Positions 26,923-37,008 of a stretch of 64,000 bases of DNA are shown here, in pieces (the stretch's first letter is position 1; each line of letters starts with the position of its first letter). The notes beneath the pieces are model-generated. The model did not search any database, was not told the origin of the DNA, and was given only the letters and a program-made list of their open reading frames with translations. The translations under genes and the position numbers were made by a program. The stretch spans positions 248,001 to 312,000 of the forward strand of contig NZ_BKZW01000003.1 of the NCBI RefSeq assembly GCF_008974265.1. The letters run 5' to 3'. Origin of the DNA: Dictyobacter vulcani. GTDB lineage: Bacteria > Chloroflexota > Ktedonobacteria > Ktedonobacterales > Ktedonobacteraceae.

Positions 26923-27073
26923 CAGGACACACAGGGCTTTCCAATTCTCTTTTTGTCCCGCCTTCGGCGGGAGAAGAGGGAGGAGATGCGAGGACACCTC
27001 GCGCTCCGGCAAGGGGCTGACCGCCCCTTGCATCCCCGCTTGCAACGAGAATTGGAAAGCCCTGCAGGACACA
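26923..27073. mobile_element. 133-bp MITE with 18-bp inverted ends and 9-bp target duplication
   Basis: The element 26932-27064 begins CAGGGCTTTCCAATTCTC and ends with its exact complement. It is flanked on both sides by CAGGACACA (26923-26931, 27065-27073). Inside are three hairpins: CCCGCCTTCGGCGGG, GCGAGGACACCTCGC and AAGGGG..CCCCTT. It encodes no protein. Structure and internal hairpins resemble the CTAG-ended repeats near 706 and 8066, although the ends differ. Confidence 0.85.
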
Positions 27074-27663
27074 ACTTGTGCGGCTGTATGAAAAGTAAAT
27101 ATGTTACATCTGCGTTTCGTATGTCTGGTTAAGCGTACAACAGGTTGCTGCCAGTGTAGATACTGGAGAAAAAAGTTTTCGTATCGACTGGTTACGAGCA
27201 AACAAGTGTTCTGCTGGCACCTGTTTGTGCGTAAGCAAACAGGCAGTAGTAATTTTGGTACAAAGCGTGTTTTCTTATTTACAAATTTGCTATATTATTG
27301 GTGAGATATCTACCCATCCGTGCGTATATATCTATTGGGGAATATTACCACCCACACATTATTCGTATCCGGGGATATGCATGCCCGAAACGAGAATGTA
27401 GCTGTTGTGGTGGAAAGTCCAATTCCTGTTATTCTTGAGCAGTGTTTGTTTGTCAGACACTGTTGGCTATTAATGTGATACTGTTGACCTTATAAAGAGG
27501 GGAAGACATCTCTTTCGTGCACTAACTATCTGGGCATAGAAGGAGACGGAATTTTCATCGCTTTATAAAAGCACAAGGTACAGGCGCAACATGCGTATTG
27601 CGCGCAACCTGAATGTATTTTTTTCGCTATCTCTTTGGAGAGCAAAGAAAGGATCCTACCTCT
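27074..27663. promoter_or_regulatory. Long leader region of the BMP importer operon
   Basis: No gene is seen. A small hairpin CAGTGT..ACACTG lies near 27451-27470. I looked for purine and cobalamin riboswitch signatures and found none that fit. Promoter elements could not be assigned with confidence. Confidence 0.35.
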
Positions 27664-28734
27664 ATGAGAAAGTCTGGCGCTCCTAGCCTACTTATCTCGC
27701 TATTTGTTTTGTGCGGGGTACTTCTATCGGCCTGCGGCGGTTCAACGCCCAGCACCAATACAAATGGTGGTGGTTCTACAACTGCACCGAAGTCTGTGAC
27801 ATTGGTTACGGATATCGGTGGTTTGAATGACCAGAGCTTTAACCAGTCTGCGAACGTTGGTTACATGAAAGCTCAGGGTGAATTAAAATTCCGTCGTCAG
27901 GTTATTGAATCTAAATCTCAGAACGACTATGTCAGCAACCTGACCCGTGCTGCCCAGACTTCTGATATGGTCATTGGTGTAGGCTTCTTGATGGCCACAG
28001 CGATGGATCAGGTCGCGAAAGCCAATCCTACCAAATCCTTTGCTCTCATCGACTCCTGTGCGACCGATGCCAAAGGCAACTGTGATTCATTGAAAAATGT
28101 TGCTCCTCTGTTCTTCAAAGAGCAGCAGGCTGGTTGTCTGGCTGGTGTTGTCGCCGGACAAATGGAAAAATTGGGTAAGGCTAAATCGAGCAAGCTGCTG
28201 GGCAACAACACCATCGCTGCTATCGGTGGTCTGGCGATCCCACCAGTTGATCACTATATCGCTGGTTATCAGTATTGTGCCAAAAAAGTTGATCCTGCGG
28301 TGACTGTAAAAGTGAATTACTCACAGTCCTTTGACAATACCGCCAAATGTCAGGATATTGCTAACAACCAGATCAGCACAGCAAAAGCTGATGTCATCTT
28401 CCAGGTTGCTGGTGGTTGTGGCGTAGGTGCCTTGCAGGCTGCTAAAGCCAAGGGTGTCTATAGCATCGGTGTTGACAGTGACCAGTCGCACGTGAACGAT
28501 AGCGTTATTGCTAGCGCCATCAAGCGTGTGGATCAGGCTGTCTACCTGACAGTTAAAGATTTTGAGGCTGGCAAATTCTCAGCTACTCCTGCGCCTTTTG
28601 ATCTGACCAATGATGGCGTCGGTCTGGCTGGTCTCAGCGCTACTGTACCTGCCGAGGTCAAACCAGTGGTTGACAAATATATTGCTGACATCAAGTCTGG
28701 TGCCATCACTGTACCAGATGCAGTTCAGAAGTAA
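27664..28734 (+). CDS. BMP-family (PnrA-like) substrate-binding lipoprotein
   Basis: 356 residues from the ATG at 27664. The signal peptide ends in lipobox LLSAC (Cys24), then a Gly/Ser/Thr linker. The mature part matches BMP/Med proteins: VTLVTDIGGLNDQSFNQSANVGY, then VIGVGFLMATAMDQVAKANP, then FFKEQQAGCLAGVVAG, then YSIGVDSDQSHVNDSVIASAIKR. Such proteins usually bind nucleosides and feed a YufOPQ-type ABC importer, which follows as the next three genes. The binding-site residues fit the family, but the ligand is inferred. Confidence 0.93.
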   Translation: MRKSGAPSLLISLFVLCGVLLSACGGSTPSTNTNGGGSTTAPKSVTLVTDIGGLNDQSFNQSANVGYMKAQGELKFRRQVIESKSQNDYVSNLTRAAQTSDMVIGVGFLMATAMDQVAKANPTKSFALIDSCATDAKGNCDSLKNVAPLFFKEQQAGCLAGVVAGQMEKLGKAKSSKLLGNNTIAAIGGLAIPPVDHYIAGYQYCAKKVDPAVTVKVNYSQSFDNTAKCQDIANNQISTAKADVIFQVAGGCGVGALQAAKAKGVYSIGVDSDQSHVNDSVIASAIKRVDQAVYLTVKDFEAGKFSATPAPFDLTNDGVGLAGLSATVPAEVKPVVDKYIADIKSGAITVPDAVQK

Positions 28735-28949
28735 GCATTTATTCTTCCCTTAATGATGGCATGATTGGCGCTGATCTTCTTTCTCTGGAGAGAAGGCAGC
28801 GCCATCTGCATGTTGGATGGATACAATTATTTTTTGCTGTTGTCTGGGATTATATTTGTCTCAGCCGCAAGTCAATGCTATGATAAAGCACAGTCTCGTT
28901 TGTCATTGGAAATGTTTATTATTCTCTCTATGTGCGCAGGAGGAGCCGT

Positions 28950-30284
28950 ATGGCATCGCCAACAGTGCAGCGTAGGACATCTGCTCCTGCGTCTCAGTTA
29001 GCCAGGTGGATGCAAAAATTCAGGGCAGCCTTAGGGCGGCCGCTGATTGCAGTCCTGGTAGCTTTTGTTCTTGGTGGGATCATTATCATGATTACCACAC
29101 CTGGCCCACTGGATAATCGTTTTATTACTGCCGTTTCAACCTATTACTATCTTATTGCTGGTTCCTTTGGAAGTCTCCAAAGTATTTCTTACACTCTTGC
29201 AAAGGCTACTCCACTGATCTTTGCAGGACTCGCAGTCGCGATTGCTTATCGCGCCGGATTGTTTAATATCGGTGCCGCTGGCCAGTTAACGGTTGGATCG
29301 ATGGTGGCCGGTATTATTGGTATCCAACTGGCTGCGTTGCCAGGCTGGCTGCTCGTTCCGCTGATGTTGCTGGGAAGCATGGTCGCTGGTGGTATCTGGG
29401 GTGGTATCGTTGGTGTGTTGAAAGCCTGGCGTGGTGCTCACGAAGTGGTAACCTCGATCATGTTGAACTGGACAGCCTTCTACGTCTGTGCTTTTCTGGT
29501 GGAAGGACCTTTTCAAGCTCCTAAACTTTCGCAACAGACGCTGCCGATGGCTCCTCAGGCGACTATCCCCTCCTTAGCGATCCTCTATAATCAGACGCTA
29601 GGGACATTTTTACCGCAGATCCCTGATCCTGCGCAATATACCGTGGACGCTGGTTTGTTGATAGCTTTTGTCGCCATGCTGGTGTACTGGTTTATCACTG
29701 CGCGCACAACCTTCGGTTATGAGTTGCGAGTGATTGGACAAAATCCTAAAGCGGCCCGCTATGCGGGTATTTCGGTGCGCAAAAATATTGTCATGGTGAT
29801 GTTCATGGCTGGGGCATTCGCGGGACTGGCTGGCGCGGTGCGCTTAATGGGACAGGCACCTTACCAGCTGATCAGTTCTGCCTTTTCTACTGACTCTACT
29901 GGTTTTGATGCGATTGGCGTTGCCCTGCTGGGCCGCACTACTTCAATTGGTGTCTTATTGGCCTCTTTACTTTTTGGTGGCTTACAACAGGCAGGACCGT
30001 ACTTACAGAGTTATGTCGATGTTCCGGGCGATATTATTACTATTATGCAAGCGCTGGTACTCTTTAGCATCGCGATTGAATACTTACCTTCATTGCAGCG
30101 TTTTATGCCCTCGTTCCTGGTTAAAAGTTCCAGACCGCCGCTGGTCCCCAGTTTGATCACAACGAAACCCGCTGAGGAAAAGGGCGAGGCTGACATGCAA
30201 GCGGTTGAGAGTGGTCATCGGGCCACGAGCGATACTGTAGAGAAGACCGGGTTGAAGCCCACATCATCGGGGCAGGAGGAATAA
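28950..30284 (+). CDS. BMP/nucleoside-type ABC importer permease 1
   Basis: 444 residues from the ATG at 28950, with AGGAGG upstream. About nine to ten membrane helices of the BPD_transp_2 type. Conserved segments are ATPLIFAGLAVAIAYRAGLFNIGAAGQ and GQNPKAARYAGISVRKN, the latter being the cytoplasmic EAA-like loop. A ~55-residue polar C-terminal tail is unusual for the family. It pairs with the next permease. Confidence 0.92.
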   Translation: MASPTVQRRTSAPASQLARWMQKFRAALGRPLIAVLVAFVLGGIIIMITTPGPLDNRFITAVSTYYYLIAGSFGSLQSISYTLAKATPLIFAGLAVAIAYRAGLFNIGAAGQLTVGSMVAGIIGIQLAALPGWLLVPLMLLGSMVAGGIWGGIVGVLKAWRGAHEVVTSIMLNWTAFYVCAFLVEGPFQAPKLSQQTLPMAPQATIPSLAILYNQTLGTFLPQIPDPAQYTVDAGLLIAFVAMLVYWFITARTTFGYELRVIGQNPKAARYAGISVRKNIVMVMFMAGAFAGLAGAVRLMGQAPYQLISSAFSTDSTGFDAIGVALLGRTTSIGVLLASLLFGGLQQAGPYLQSYVDVPGDIITIMQALVLFSIAIEYLPSLQRFMPSFLVKSSRPPLVPSLITTKPAEEKGEADMQAVESGHRATSDTVEKTGLKPTSSGQEE

Positions 30285-30286
30285 TT

Positions 30287-31234
30287 GTGTTTTTCCCAAT
30301 ACTAGGAAGGGTCCTGATTTCCGCAGATTTCTGGCAGGCGAGTTTGCAGTTTGCGGCTCTCCTCCTCTTACCGGCTCTGGGCGGATTACTGTCTGAGCGC
30401 AGTGGCGTTATCAATCTCGCGATGGAAGGCCTGATGTTGATTGGTGCCTATGTCGGCGTGATGATGGCGATTGCCACCCATAGCGTCTGGTTAGGCGTAC
30501 TGGGTGCGGTCATCGCTGGTGGCTTGCTGGCCCTGGTGCATGCGATTGTTTCGATTAACTTTATGGCCAATCAGACGGTGAGTGGTATTGCCATTAACCT
30601 GGCAGCGCTGGGCTTAACGAATTTCCTCCTGCCTATTCAGACACAGGGACAGGGTATTCGTGCGCTGGATGATGCTTTGCGCCTGCCTCAGTTACACTGG
30701 GGACCGCTGGCAAATATCCCTTTTATTGGTCCTGTGCTTTTTCAACAAAATATTATCTTCTATGTTGCGATCATCATTCTGGTCGGCATTCAATTTTTGT
30801 TGTTCCGTACCAATATTGGTCTGCGTATTCGCGCGGTTGGTGAGCATCCTCATGCCGCTGATACCGCTGGCGTCAATGTGCGCCTGGTTCGCTATGCCTG
30901 TGTAGTCAGCAGTGGACTGCTCTCCGGTCTGGCGGGTGCCTTTTTGTCGCTTGGTATCGCTGGTATCTTCAACCAGAACATGACGGCTGGCCAGGGATAT
31001 ATTGCGCTGGCTGCGGTGATCTTTGGTAAATACACACCGGTTGGCGCTGCCGCTGCCTGTCTGGTGTTTGGTCTTGGTGAAGCCTTGAGCCCCCGTCTAC
31101 AGGATACAGGTATTTCTGCCAATCTACTGGGCACTCTGCCCTATCTGTTGACCCTGGTGGCCCTGGTAGGTCTGGTTGGCCGTACGACAGCTCCCGCTGC
31201 GGATGGCGTGCCCTATGAGCCAGCGTCAGAGTAG
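30287..31234 (+). CDS. BMP/nucleoside-type ABC importer permease 2
   Basis: 315 residues from a GTG start with GGAGGA upstream, two bases after the previous stop. Membrane helices of the BPD_transp_2 type with PALGGLLSERSGVINLAMEGLM and RAVGEHPHAADTAGVNVRLVRY. It forms the channel with permease 1. The tight spacing indicates co-translation. Confidence 0.93.
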   Translation: MFFPILGRVLISADFWQASLQFAALLLLPALGGLLSERSGVINLAMEGLMLIGAYVGVMMAIATHSVWLGVLGAVIAGGLLALVHAIVSINFMANQTVSGIAINLAALGLTNFLLPIQTQGQGIRALDDALRLPQLHWGPLANIPFIGPVLFQQNIIFYVAIIILVGIQFLLFRTNIGLRIRAVGEHPHAADTAGVNVRLVRYACVVSSGLLSGLAGAFLSLGIAGIFNQNMTAGQGYIALAAVIFGKYTPVGAAAACLVFGLGEALSPRLQDTGISANLLGTLPYLLTLVALVGLVGRTTAPAADGVPYEPASE

Positions 31235-31246
31235 GAGGGACCGATT

Positions 31247-32836
31247 ATGCAAGAGAGTACTGTAATCACGCGCTCTGAAGAGAAATCATCACCCTATGCG
31301 GTGGAGATGCGTGATATTTATAAAGCCTGGCCCGGGGTGGTGGCGAGTAACCATGTGAACTTGCAGGTGAAGAAGGGCGAGATACATGCTCTGGTGGGTG
31401 AGAATGGTGCTGGCAAGTCGACCTTGATGAATATTCTCTATGGTATCGTTAAGCCAGATAGTGGTGAAGTGTTGATCAATGGTACCGCCGTGCACATCTC
31501 GGGGCCCCGTGACGCGATTCGGCTGGGCATTGGTATGGTGCACCAGCATTTTATGTTGATTCCTCCGTTGACCGTGGCTGAAAATATCGTGCTGGGTAGT
31601 GAGCCAGGTGGCATTGCGGCTCCCTATGATCGCAAACGTGCCCGTGCAGATATTCTTGCCTTGAGTAAGCGCTATGGCCTCCCGATTGATCCTGATCTGC
31701 GCATTGAAAAGTTGTCTGTTGGTCAACAGCAGCGCGTCGAGATCCTGAAGATGCTGTATCGCGGCGCTGATATCCTGGTCATGGATGAGCCAACCGGCGT
31801 GCTGACTCCTCAGGAAACCGATGAGTTGTTTCTGGTATTGCGTGACCTGGTCAAGCAAGGTAAGACGATTATCTTTATCACCCACAAGTTACGTGAAGTG
31901 CTGGAGATTACCGATGCCATTACCGTGCTGCGTCGTGGCCAGAACGTAGGTGAGTTGGTCACAAAGCAGACCAATCAGCGCGAGATTGCCCGTGCCATGG
32001 TTGGTCGGGATGTATTGCTGCGCGTCGAGAAAACACCAGCCAATCCAGGACCGGTAGTTCTGCATGTCCATGACCTCGAAGCGCAATCCGACCGTGACCT
32101 GGCATGTCTGCATAAAGTGAGCTTAGATGTTCATGCCGGTGAGATTCTAGGGATTGCTGGTGTCGAAGGTAACGGACAGACCGAGCTGGTTGAGGTCCTG
32201 ACCGGGATGCGTAAGCCGACTGGTGGCGAGATCACCATGGCCGATGTCAAAGACGGTCAGGCTGGCACTCCGAAGAATATTACCACGATGGGGGCGCGTG
32301 GCGTGCGTGTGGCTGGTATGTCCCATATTCCTGAAGATCGCCGTGAGAGCGGTCTGGTGATTACCGAGTCGATCGAGGATAACTCGATTCTGGGTCGGCA
32401 TCGCTGGCAGCAATTCTCCTGGCGTGGAATGGTACTACAGCTTAAGAACATTGCCAGCTGGGCCCAGAAATTAATCGATGAGTTCGATGTGCGTACACCT
32501 TCGGCTACCGCGGCCATGAGTACCCTCTCGGGTGGTAACCAGCAGAAACTGATCATTGCGCGTGAATTAGAGGCCAATCCGATTGTCCTGATCGCCTCTC
32601 AGCCAACGCGTGGTGTGGACATTGGTGCCATCGAATTTATTCATCGCCAGCTTATCGCCCAACGTGACGCAGGCAAAGCCGTGCTCCTCATTTCCGCCGA
32701 ACTTGACGAAATTCGTTCCCTCTCGGACCGCATTGCCGTCATGTACGAAGGACAAATCGTCGATATCGTCTCCCCGGACGCCACCGAAGAAGAGCTCGGC
32801 ATCCTCATGACCGGCGGTCACCAGGATCCCCAGTAA
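31247..32836 (+). CDS. BMP/nucleoside-type ABC importer, dual ATP-binding protein
   Basis: 529 residues; AGGAGG precedes the ATG. Two nucleotide-binding domains are fused. The first has Walker A GENGAGKST, signature LSVGQQQRVEIL and Walker B ILVMDEPTGVL. The second has a degenerate Walker A (GVEGNGQTELV) but a good signature LSGGNQQKLIIARE, as is normal for sugar and nucleoside importers of this class. It energises the two permeases. A terminator follows at 32851-32894, closing the operon. Confidence 0.94.
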   Translation: MQESTVITRSEEKSSPYAVEMRDIYKAWPGVVASNHVNLQVKKGEIHALVGENGAGKSTLMNILYGIVKPDSGEVLINGTAVHISGPRDAIRLGIGMVHQHFMLIPPLTVAENIVLGSEPGGIAAPYDRKRARADILALSKRYGLPIDPDLRIEKLSVGQQQRVEILKMLYRGADILVMDEPTGVLTPQETDELFLVLRDLVKQGKTIIFITHKLREVLEITDAITVLRRGQNVGELVTKQTNQREIARAMVGRDVLLRVEKTPANPGPVVLHVHDLEAQSDRDLACLHKVSLDVHAGEILGIAGVEGNGQTELVEVLTGMRKPTGGEITMADVKDGQAGTPKNITTMGARGVRVAGMSHIPEDRRESGLVITESIEDNSILGRHRWQQFSWRGMVLQLKNIASWAQKLIDEFDVRTPSATAAMSTLSGGNQQKLIIARELEANPIVLIASQPTRGVDIGAIEFIHRQLIAQRDAGKAVLLISAELDEIRSLSDRIAVMYEGQIVDIVSPDATEEELGILMTGGHQDPQ

Positions 32837-32850
32837 TTGTCTATCCAGCA

Positions 32851-32894
32851 AGAAAAGAGGAACCGTTGCCAATTTCAATGGTTCCTCTTTTCTT
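32851..32894 (+). terminator. Terminator of the BMP importer operon
   Basis: AGAAAAGAGGAACC and its complement GGTTCCTCTTTTCT enclose a ~15-base loop, with T-rich sequence in the 3' arm. It lies 15 bases after the stop codon. Confidence 0.85.
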
Positions 32895-32911
32895 CGTTAT
32901 ACATATAAAAT

Positions 32912-32998
32912 CGGCGCTCAAAAAATTAGTATGTAGTGAAAGAAGGATGGGCACTAAAGTGCCGAGTGTGGCTGAACGTATACGTATACGTATACGTT
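32912..32998. repeat. Two-hairpin repeat family, partial copy C, with 24-bp perfect palindrome
   Basis: CGGCGCTCAAAAAA and GGATGGGCACTAAAGTGCCGAG match modules of the copies at 13081 and 45985. A GGCACT-AA-AGTGCC hairpin (32950-32963) is followed by a 24-base perfect palindrome of overlapping CGTATA units (32975-32998). Confidence 0.65.
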
Positions 32999-33154
32999 AT
33001 GGAAATTGAAAAATCTGCGTGATTGCCCATTCTGATCTTAATAGATAGGCAATTCTACTTGTCCTTTATCTGTGTGTCTGTTATAACTGTAGGCGAGGTC
33101 GCTAATACAAGTTTTTCATTGGTGACGCAGAAGAGATAGATGAGAGTAAATTAA

Positions 33155-34384
33155 ATGCAGACAGAAGATCGGGCGGCCCCTGTTACGAAGAAGCTTCCTT
33201 CAGAAGGATCATTTTGGGAAGTGCTGAGGGTGTTTACGAAGCTCGGCCTGACCTCCTTCGGTGGGCCAGTGGCACACCTTGGCTATTTTCGCCAGGAACT
33301 TGTGGTGCGTCGTAAATGGCTTGATGAGCAGAATTATGCTGACCTGCTGGCACTGTGTCAGTTTCTGCCAGGTCCTTCAAGTAGTCAGATGGGTATCGCG
33401 TTAGGCATGACTCGGGCCGGTTTATGGGGTGGTCTGGCTGCGTGGCTTGGCTTTACCTTGCCCTCAGCACTGGCCCTGGTGTTGTTTGCCTATGCGACGA
33501 CACTCTTCCACGCGAGTGCTCAGACAGGATGGTTACACGGGCTCCTGATCGCTGCTGTGGCGGTTGTGGCCCAGGCTGTCTGGGGGATGGCTTCGACGCT
33601 GTGTCCTGATAAGCCACGTGCAACGATTGCGCTTGTCGCGGCCATCATTATGTTACTCTGGCCGGTAGCTATTGCCCAATTGATCATTCTTGCCCTGGCA
33701 GGCCTGCTGGGTTGGCGACTCTTTCATCACCTGGCCATCCCCACGTCTTCAGGCATCGCACTGCGGATCCCTCGACGCCTGGCAATCGGCTGTGGTGTGG
33801 TCTTCTTCGGATTACTCATAGGTTTACCGTTGTTGCGGCTCGTGTCACATAATCAAGGATTGGCACTGTTTGATACTTTTTTCAGGGTGGGATCGCTGGT
33901 CTTTGGAGGGGGTCATGTTGTGTTGCCCTTGCTACAGCGTGAAGTTGTGCCTGTGGGCTGGGTTACCAACGATCAATTTATCACTGGCTATGCTGCTGCT
34001 CAGGCTGTACCGGGTCCGCTCTTTACCTTTTCCGCCTACCTTGGTGCTGTTTCACACTCCAGTCCCAATGGCTGGATGGGCGCTGGTATTGCTTTGTGCG
34101 CTATTTTTCTGCCTTCATTTCTGTTTGTGACTGGTATCCTACCATTCTGGAATCAATTGCGAACCTATATGCCTTTCCAGGCTGCGCTACGAGGTATCAA
34201 CGCAGCCGTCGTCGGCATTCTGCTGGCGGCCCTCTATCAGCCGATCTGGATCACGGCTATCCATGCTCCAATCGATTTCGCGCTGGGCCTGGTCGCATTT
34301 GGATTACTTGTCGTCTGGAAGATGCCACCCTGGGCTGTTGTACTCCTTTTAGCTCTGGCAGGCATCATCATACAATTCTTATAA
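33155..34384 (+). CDS. chrA: Chromate transporter (CHR family, two-domain)
   Basis: 409 residues with about ten to twelve helices in two homologous halves. The first has FTKLGLTSFGGPVAHLGYFRQELVVRRKWL and CQFLPGPSSSQMGIALG. The second has TFFRVGSLVFGGGHVVLPLLQREVV and AAQAVPGPLFTFSAYLGAV. FGGP and PGP are hallmarks of ChrA. Proteins of this family expel chromate or carry other anions. No chrB regulator is nearby, so the substrate is not certain. Confidence 0.92.
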   Translation: MQTEDRAAPVTKKLPSEGSFWEVLRVFTKLGLTSFGGPVAHLGYFRQELVVRRKWLDEQNYADLLALCQFLPGPSSSQMGIALGMTRAGLWGGLAAWLGFTLPSALALVLFAYATTLFHASAQTGWLHGLLIAAVAVVAQAVWGMASTLCPDKPRATIALVAAIIMLLWPVAIAQLIILALAGLLGWRLFHHLAIPTSSGIALRIPRRLAIGCGVVFFGLLIGLPLLRLVSHNQGLALFDTFFRVGSLVFGGGHVVLPLLQREVVPVGWVTNDQFITGYAAAQAVPGPLFTFSAYLGAVSHSSPNGWMGAGIALCAIFLPSFLFVTGILPFWNQLRTYMPFQAALRGINAAVVGILLAALYQPIWITAIHAPIDFALGLVAFGLLVVWKMPPWAVVLLLALAGIIIQFL

Positions 34385-34438
34385 CCTGGATAAGGTAAAG
34401 ATAGGTAAGTATTGATGTATGGGGAAGGGTTGTGAGGA

Positions 34439-34696
34439 TTAGAGCTTTAAGTAGACATAATCAGCGAGATTAAAAAGTTGTTCAGTTTTGGTGCCGCTGA
34501 CTGGATCAGTATAACTAAGGTACAGGTAATCATTATCCTTCCTGATGCCCAGGACACGGACCTCTTCCTGCATCACAATAATAATGTTTCCACGTTCAAC
34601 GAGTTGTACATTTTTCCAGGTATAAGCCGTTTGCTGGCGCGCAAACAACATATGTTGCTGCTCCTGCCGTTGTTGCTGCGTTCTTCTCTCAACCAT
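34439..34696 (-). CDS. Small conserved-looking protein, unknown function
   Basis: 85 residues; AAGGAG precedes the ATG at 34696 by nine bases, which supports a real gene. The N-terminus is rich in Gln/Arg. The remainder looks like a small beta-rich domain (NVQLVERGNIIIVMQEEVRVLG, DNDYLYLSYTDP). No family is recognised, no membrane segment is seen, and it stands alone. Confidence 0.55.
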   Translation of the reverse strand: MVERRTQQQRQEQQHMLFARQQTAYTWKNVQLVERGNIIIVMQEEVRVLGIRKDNDYLYLSYTDPVSGTKTEQLFNLADYVYLKL

Positions 34697-34930
34697 AAAT
34701 TTCTCCTTGCCGTGTCAGGCATCGTGGCTAACGCAGTAAAAAATCTGCCTGCTTTCGTCAAATTGGTCAACGAAACACTACTGAACAACCGTGATATTAC
34801 AGATTTTCCCTTCCTTATTATTATACCAGTTTTTTTAACAAACTACCTGTTGTAGGAACCCATTTGTCTGGCTAAATGATTTAGTACTATGCAATATTTG
34901 CTAGATTTCTTTTTCCTGTTATTAACCTTT

Positions 34931-35473
34931 TTATTCTGGCTGCTGGAACATGATCCCGTTGGTTGCATTGACGATCAGTTCCTCATAGATAATGCCCATT
35001 TGCTCGGCTGGATAGGGCATCTGATGCTCTAACCACCAGTCAATCAATGAAATGCTGGCGGCCACAACATGGTGGGCGGCAATTTCAACAGGAATCTTGC
35101 TCTGCGGGTATTTGTTATATTCCTGGATGGTTGACTGGGTGGCGGTTGAGATCAGTTGTTGGCGCAGGTGGTTGCTATTAAGCAAAACACGGACCACTTC
35201 ATGGTTTTGCTCAACATAGCGAAAGAGCAGAGGTCCTGTGGTAGTGGCGTCTGGATTACGTAACAGGTCGATAAATTCAGTTAGCACCACATCCAGGACA
35301 TCTTTGAGCAGGCCGTCTTTATCACGATAATGCCGAAAAAACGTTGCATAGCCGATGTCAGCCCGCTCGGTAATCTCGCGAATAGTCACTGCGTCGTATC
35401 CCTTTTCCAGGGTGAGCGCGATTAATGCTTTGGCCAGTGAATGTTGTGTGCGTCTGACGCGCCGATCTCGCAT
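34931..35473 (-). CDS. TetR-family transcriptional regulator
   Basis: 180 residues from the ATG at 35473, with GGGAG nine bases upstream; the ATG at 35479 is an alternative. The TetR helix-turn-helix is clear (ALIALTLEKGYDAVTIREI then ADIGYATFFRHYRDKDGLLKDVLD). The C-terminal ligand domain is all-helical. It is divergent from the P450 gene 250 bases away and may control it. Confidence 0.9.
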   Translation of the reverse strand: MRDRRVRRTQHSLAKALIALTLEKGYDAVTIREITERADIGYATFFRHYRDKDGLLKDVLDVVLTEFIDLLRNPDATTTGPLLFRYVEQNHEVVRVLLNSNHLRQQLISTATQSTIQEYNKYPQSKIPVEIAAHHVVAASISLIDWWLEHQMPYPAEQMGIIYEELIVNATNGIMFQQPE

Positions 35474-35725
35474 ATCCATAGACTCCCTCATTTACCAAAT
35501 ATGATGCATCCCCATTTAGAATACCACATCCATTTATCATACGGAATGTAGCGTTGAAATACTTTCTGCCGATTAATTCTGCTATATGTATTCAAAATAT
35601 GCCTATTGGGGGCTACCCTTGAATTTTTAGTGGTTTTTATGATATAGTGTGTCTCATAATATATATCTTATGTCTAATGTTTGCAAGTATCTCATAAAAA
35701 AATAGTGTGGAGAAAGTAGGTCTTT

Positions 35726-37002
35726 ATGGCACAGAATATTCCAACCATGCCGGAGAGAGTGGATGGCGCTCAGGGCTGTCCTATTGATCATCAAGCTTTA
35801 TCGCGGCAGAAGACTGGTCGGACCGTTGAGCCGGTTGATCTGCCTCTTGAATGTGATGCATCTGGCGTCTGGCACGTGCGTGGTTTTGAAGAGGCACGTA
35901 CTGTTCTGCGGAGTGGTGATACCAAACAGGCAGGATTCAACGCTGAGATGATCGCGGATGTGAAAAGTCTAGAGAATAAACCGATTCTTTATCAAGAAGG
36001 TAAAGTTCACCAGCAGCAGCGTAAGCAGACTGCCCGCTTCTTTACCCCTAAAACTGTGAGTACACAATATAGACAATTTATGGAAACGTTGTCAGATCAA
36101 CTGGCGGAGAAGGTGAAGCGTGAGAAGCAGGTTGATCTGGGTCAGCTAAGTTTGTCGCTGGCTGTGCAGGTAGCTGCCCGTGTGGTTGGTTTGACCGATA
36201 GCCGCTTACCTGGTATGGATCGTCGCCTGGATGCTTTTTTTCATCAGAGTTCTAATGACTCCCCCCTGATGCACCGACAAAGCCGACCCTGTTGGGAAAG
36301 CTACGCCAGATATTCAAGCAGCGTCACATGCTGGCTTTCCACCTTTTGGATGTGCGGCCTGCTATCAAGGCGCGTAAGAAGAAGCCGCAGGAAGATGTCA
36401 TCTCGCATCTCTTGGGTCTCAAATATAGCGAGCCAGAGATCCTGACGGAATGCGTGACCTATGCGGCCGCTGGTATGGTTACTACACGCGAATTTATCAG
36501 TATGGCGGCCTGGCATTTTCTGGAGCATCCAGAATTACGCGATCGCTATATGGCTGCTTCCGAAGCCGAGCGTACCGAGATGCTACATGAGGTATTGCGT
36601 ATCGAGCCAGTGGTAGGTAATCTGTATCGTCGTGCCACCGCTGATATTCCTTTGCAGAGCCAGGGAAAAAGTGTGGTTATCCCCAATGGCGCACTGATCA
36701 ATTTGCATGTCTATGCGGCCAACGCTGACCAGACCGTGGTAGGCGAGGAACCCCTGTCGCTCTGTCCTGAACGCAAACTTAATGGTGATCGTATTGCTAC
36801 TATGTTGATGGGTTTTGGTGATGGCACCCATCGCTGTCCCGGTTCCTTCCTGGCCATCCAGGAGACCGACATCTTCTTACATCGCTTACTGGCTTTGCCC
36901 AATCTCAGTATTGAGCGCCCCCCAACTCTTACCTGGAATGATATCAGTACAGGCTATGAGTTACGTAAATTCATGCTCAAACTTGAAGATAAAACTGCAT
37001 AA
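35726..37002 (+). pseudogene. Cytochrome P450, single frameshift at a C run
   Basis: Two overlapping frames together encode one P450 of about 425 residues. Frame one (from ATG 35726, GGAGAAAG upstream) covers the N-terminal half to the F/G-helix region. Frame two continues with the I-helix AAGMVTTREF, the ExxR motif HEVLRIE and the heme-Cys motif FGDGTHRCPG. The shift lies at the C6 run 36261-36266. One extra C would restore SNDSPPDAPTKPTLLGKLRQ. As written the gene is broken. A sequencing error in the homopolymer, true decay or slippage are all possible. A TetR gene is divergent to it. Confidence 0.8.
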
Positions 37003-37008
37003 GATCCG

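Noticed and set aside
27300..27600. Possible purine riboswitch before the BMP importer
   Set aside because: No match to the conserved purine-aptamer loop sequences.
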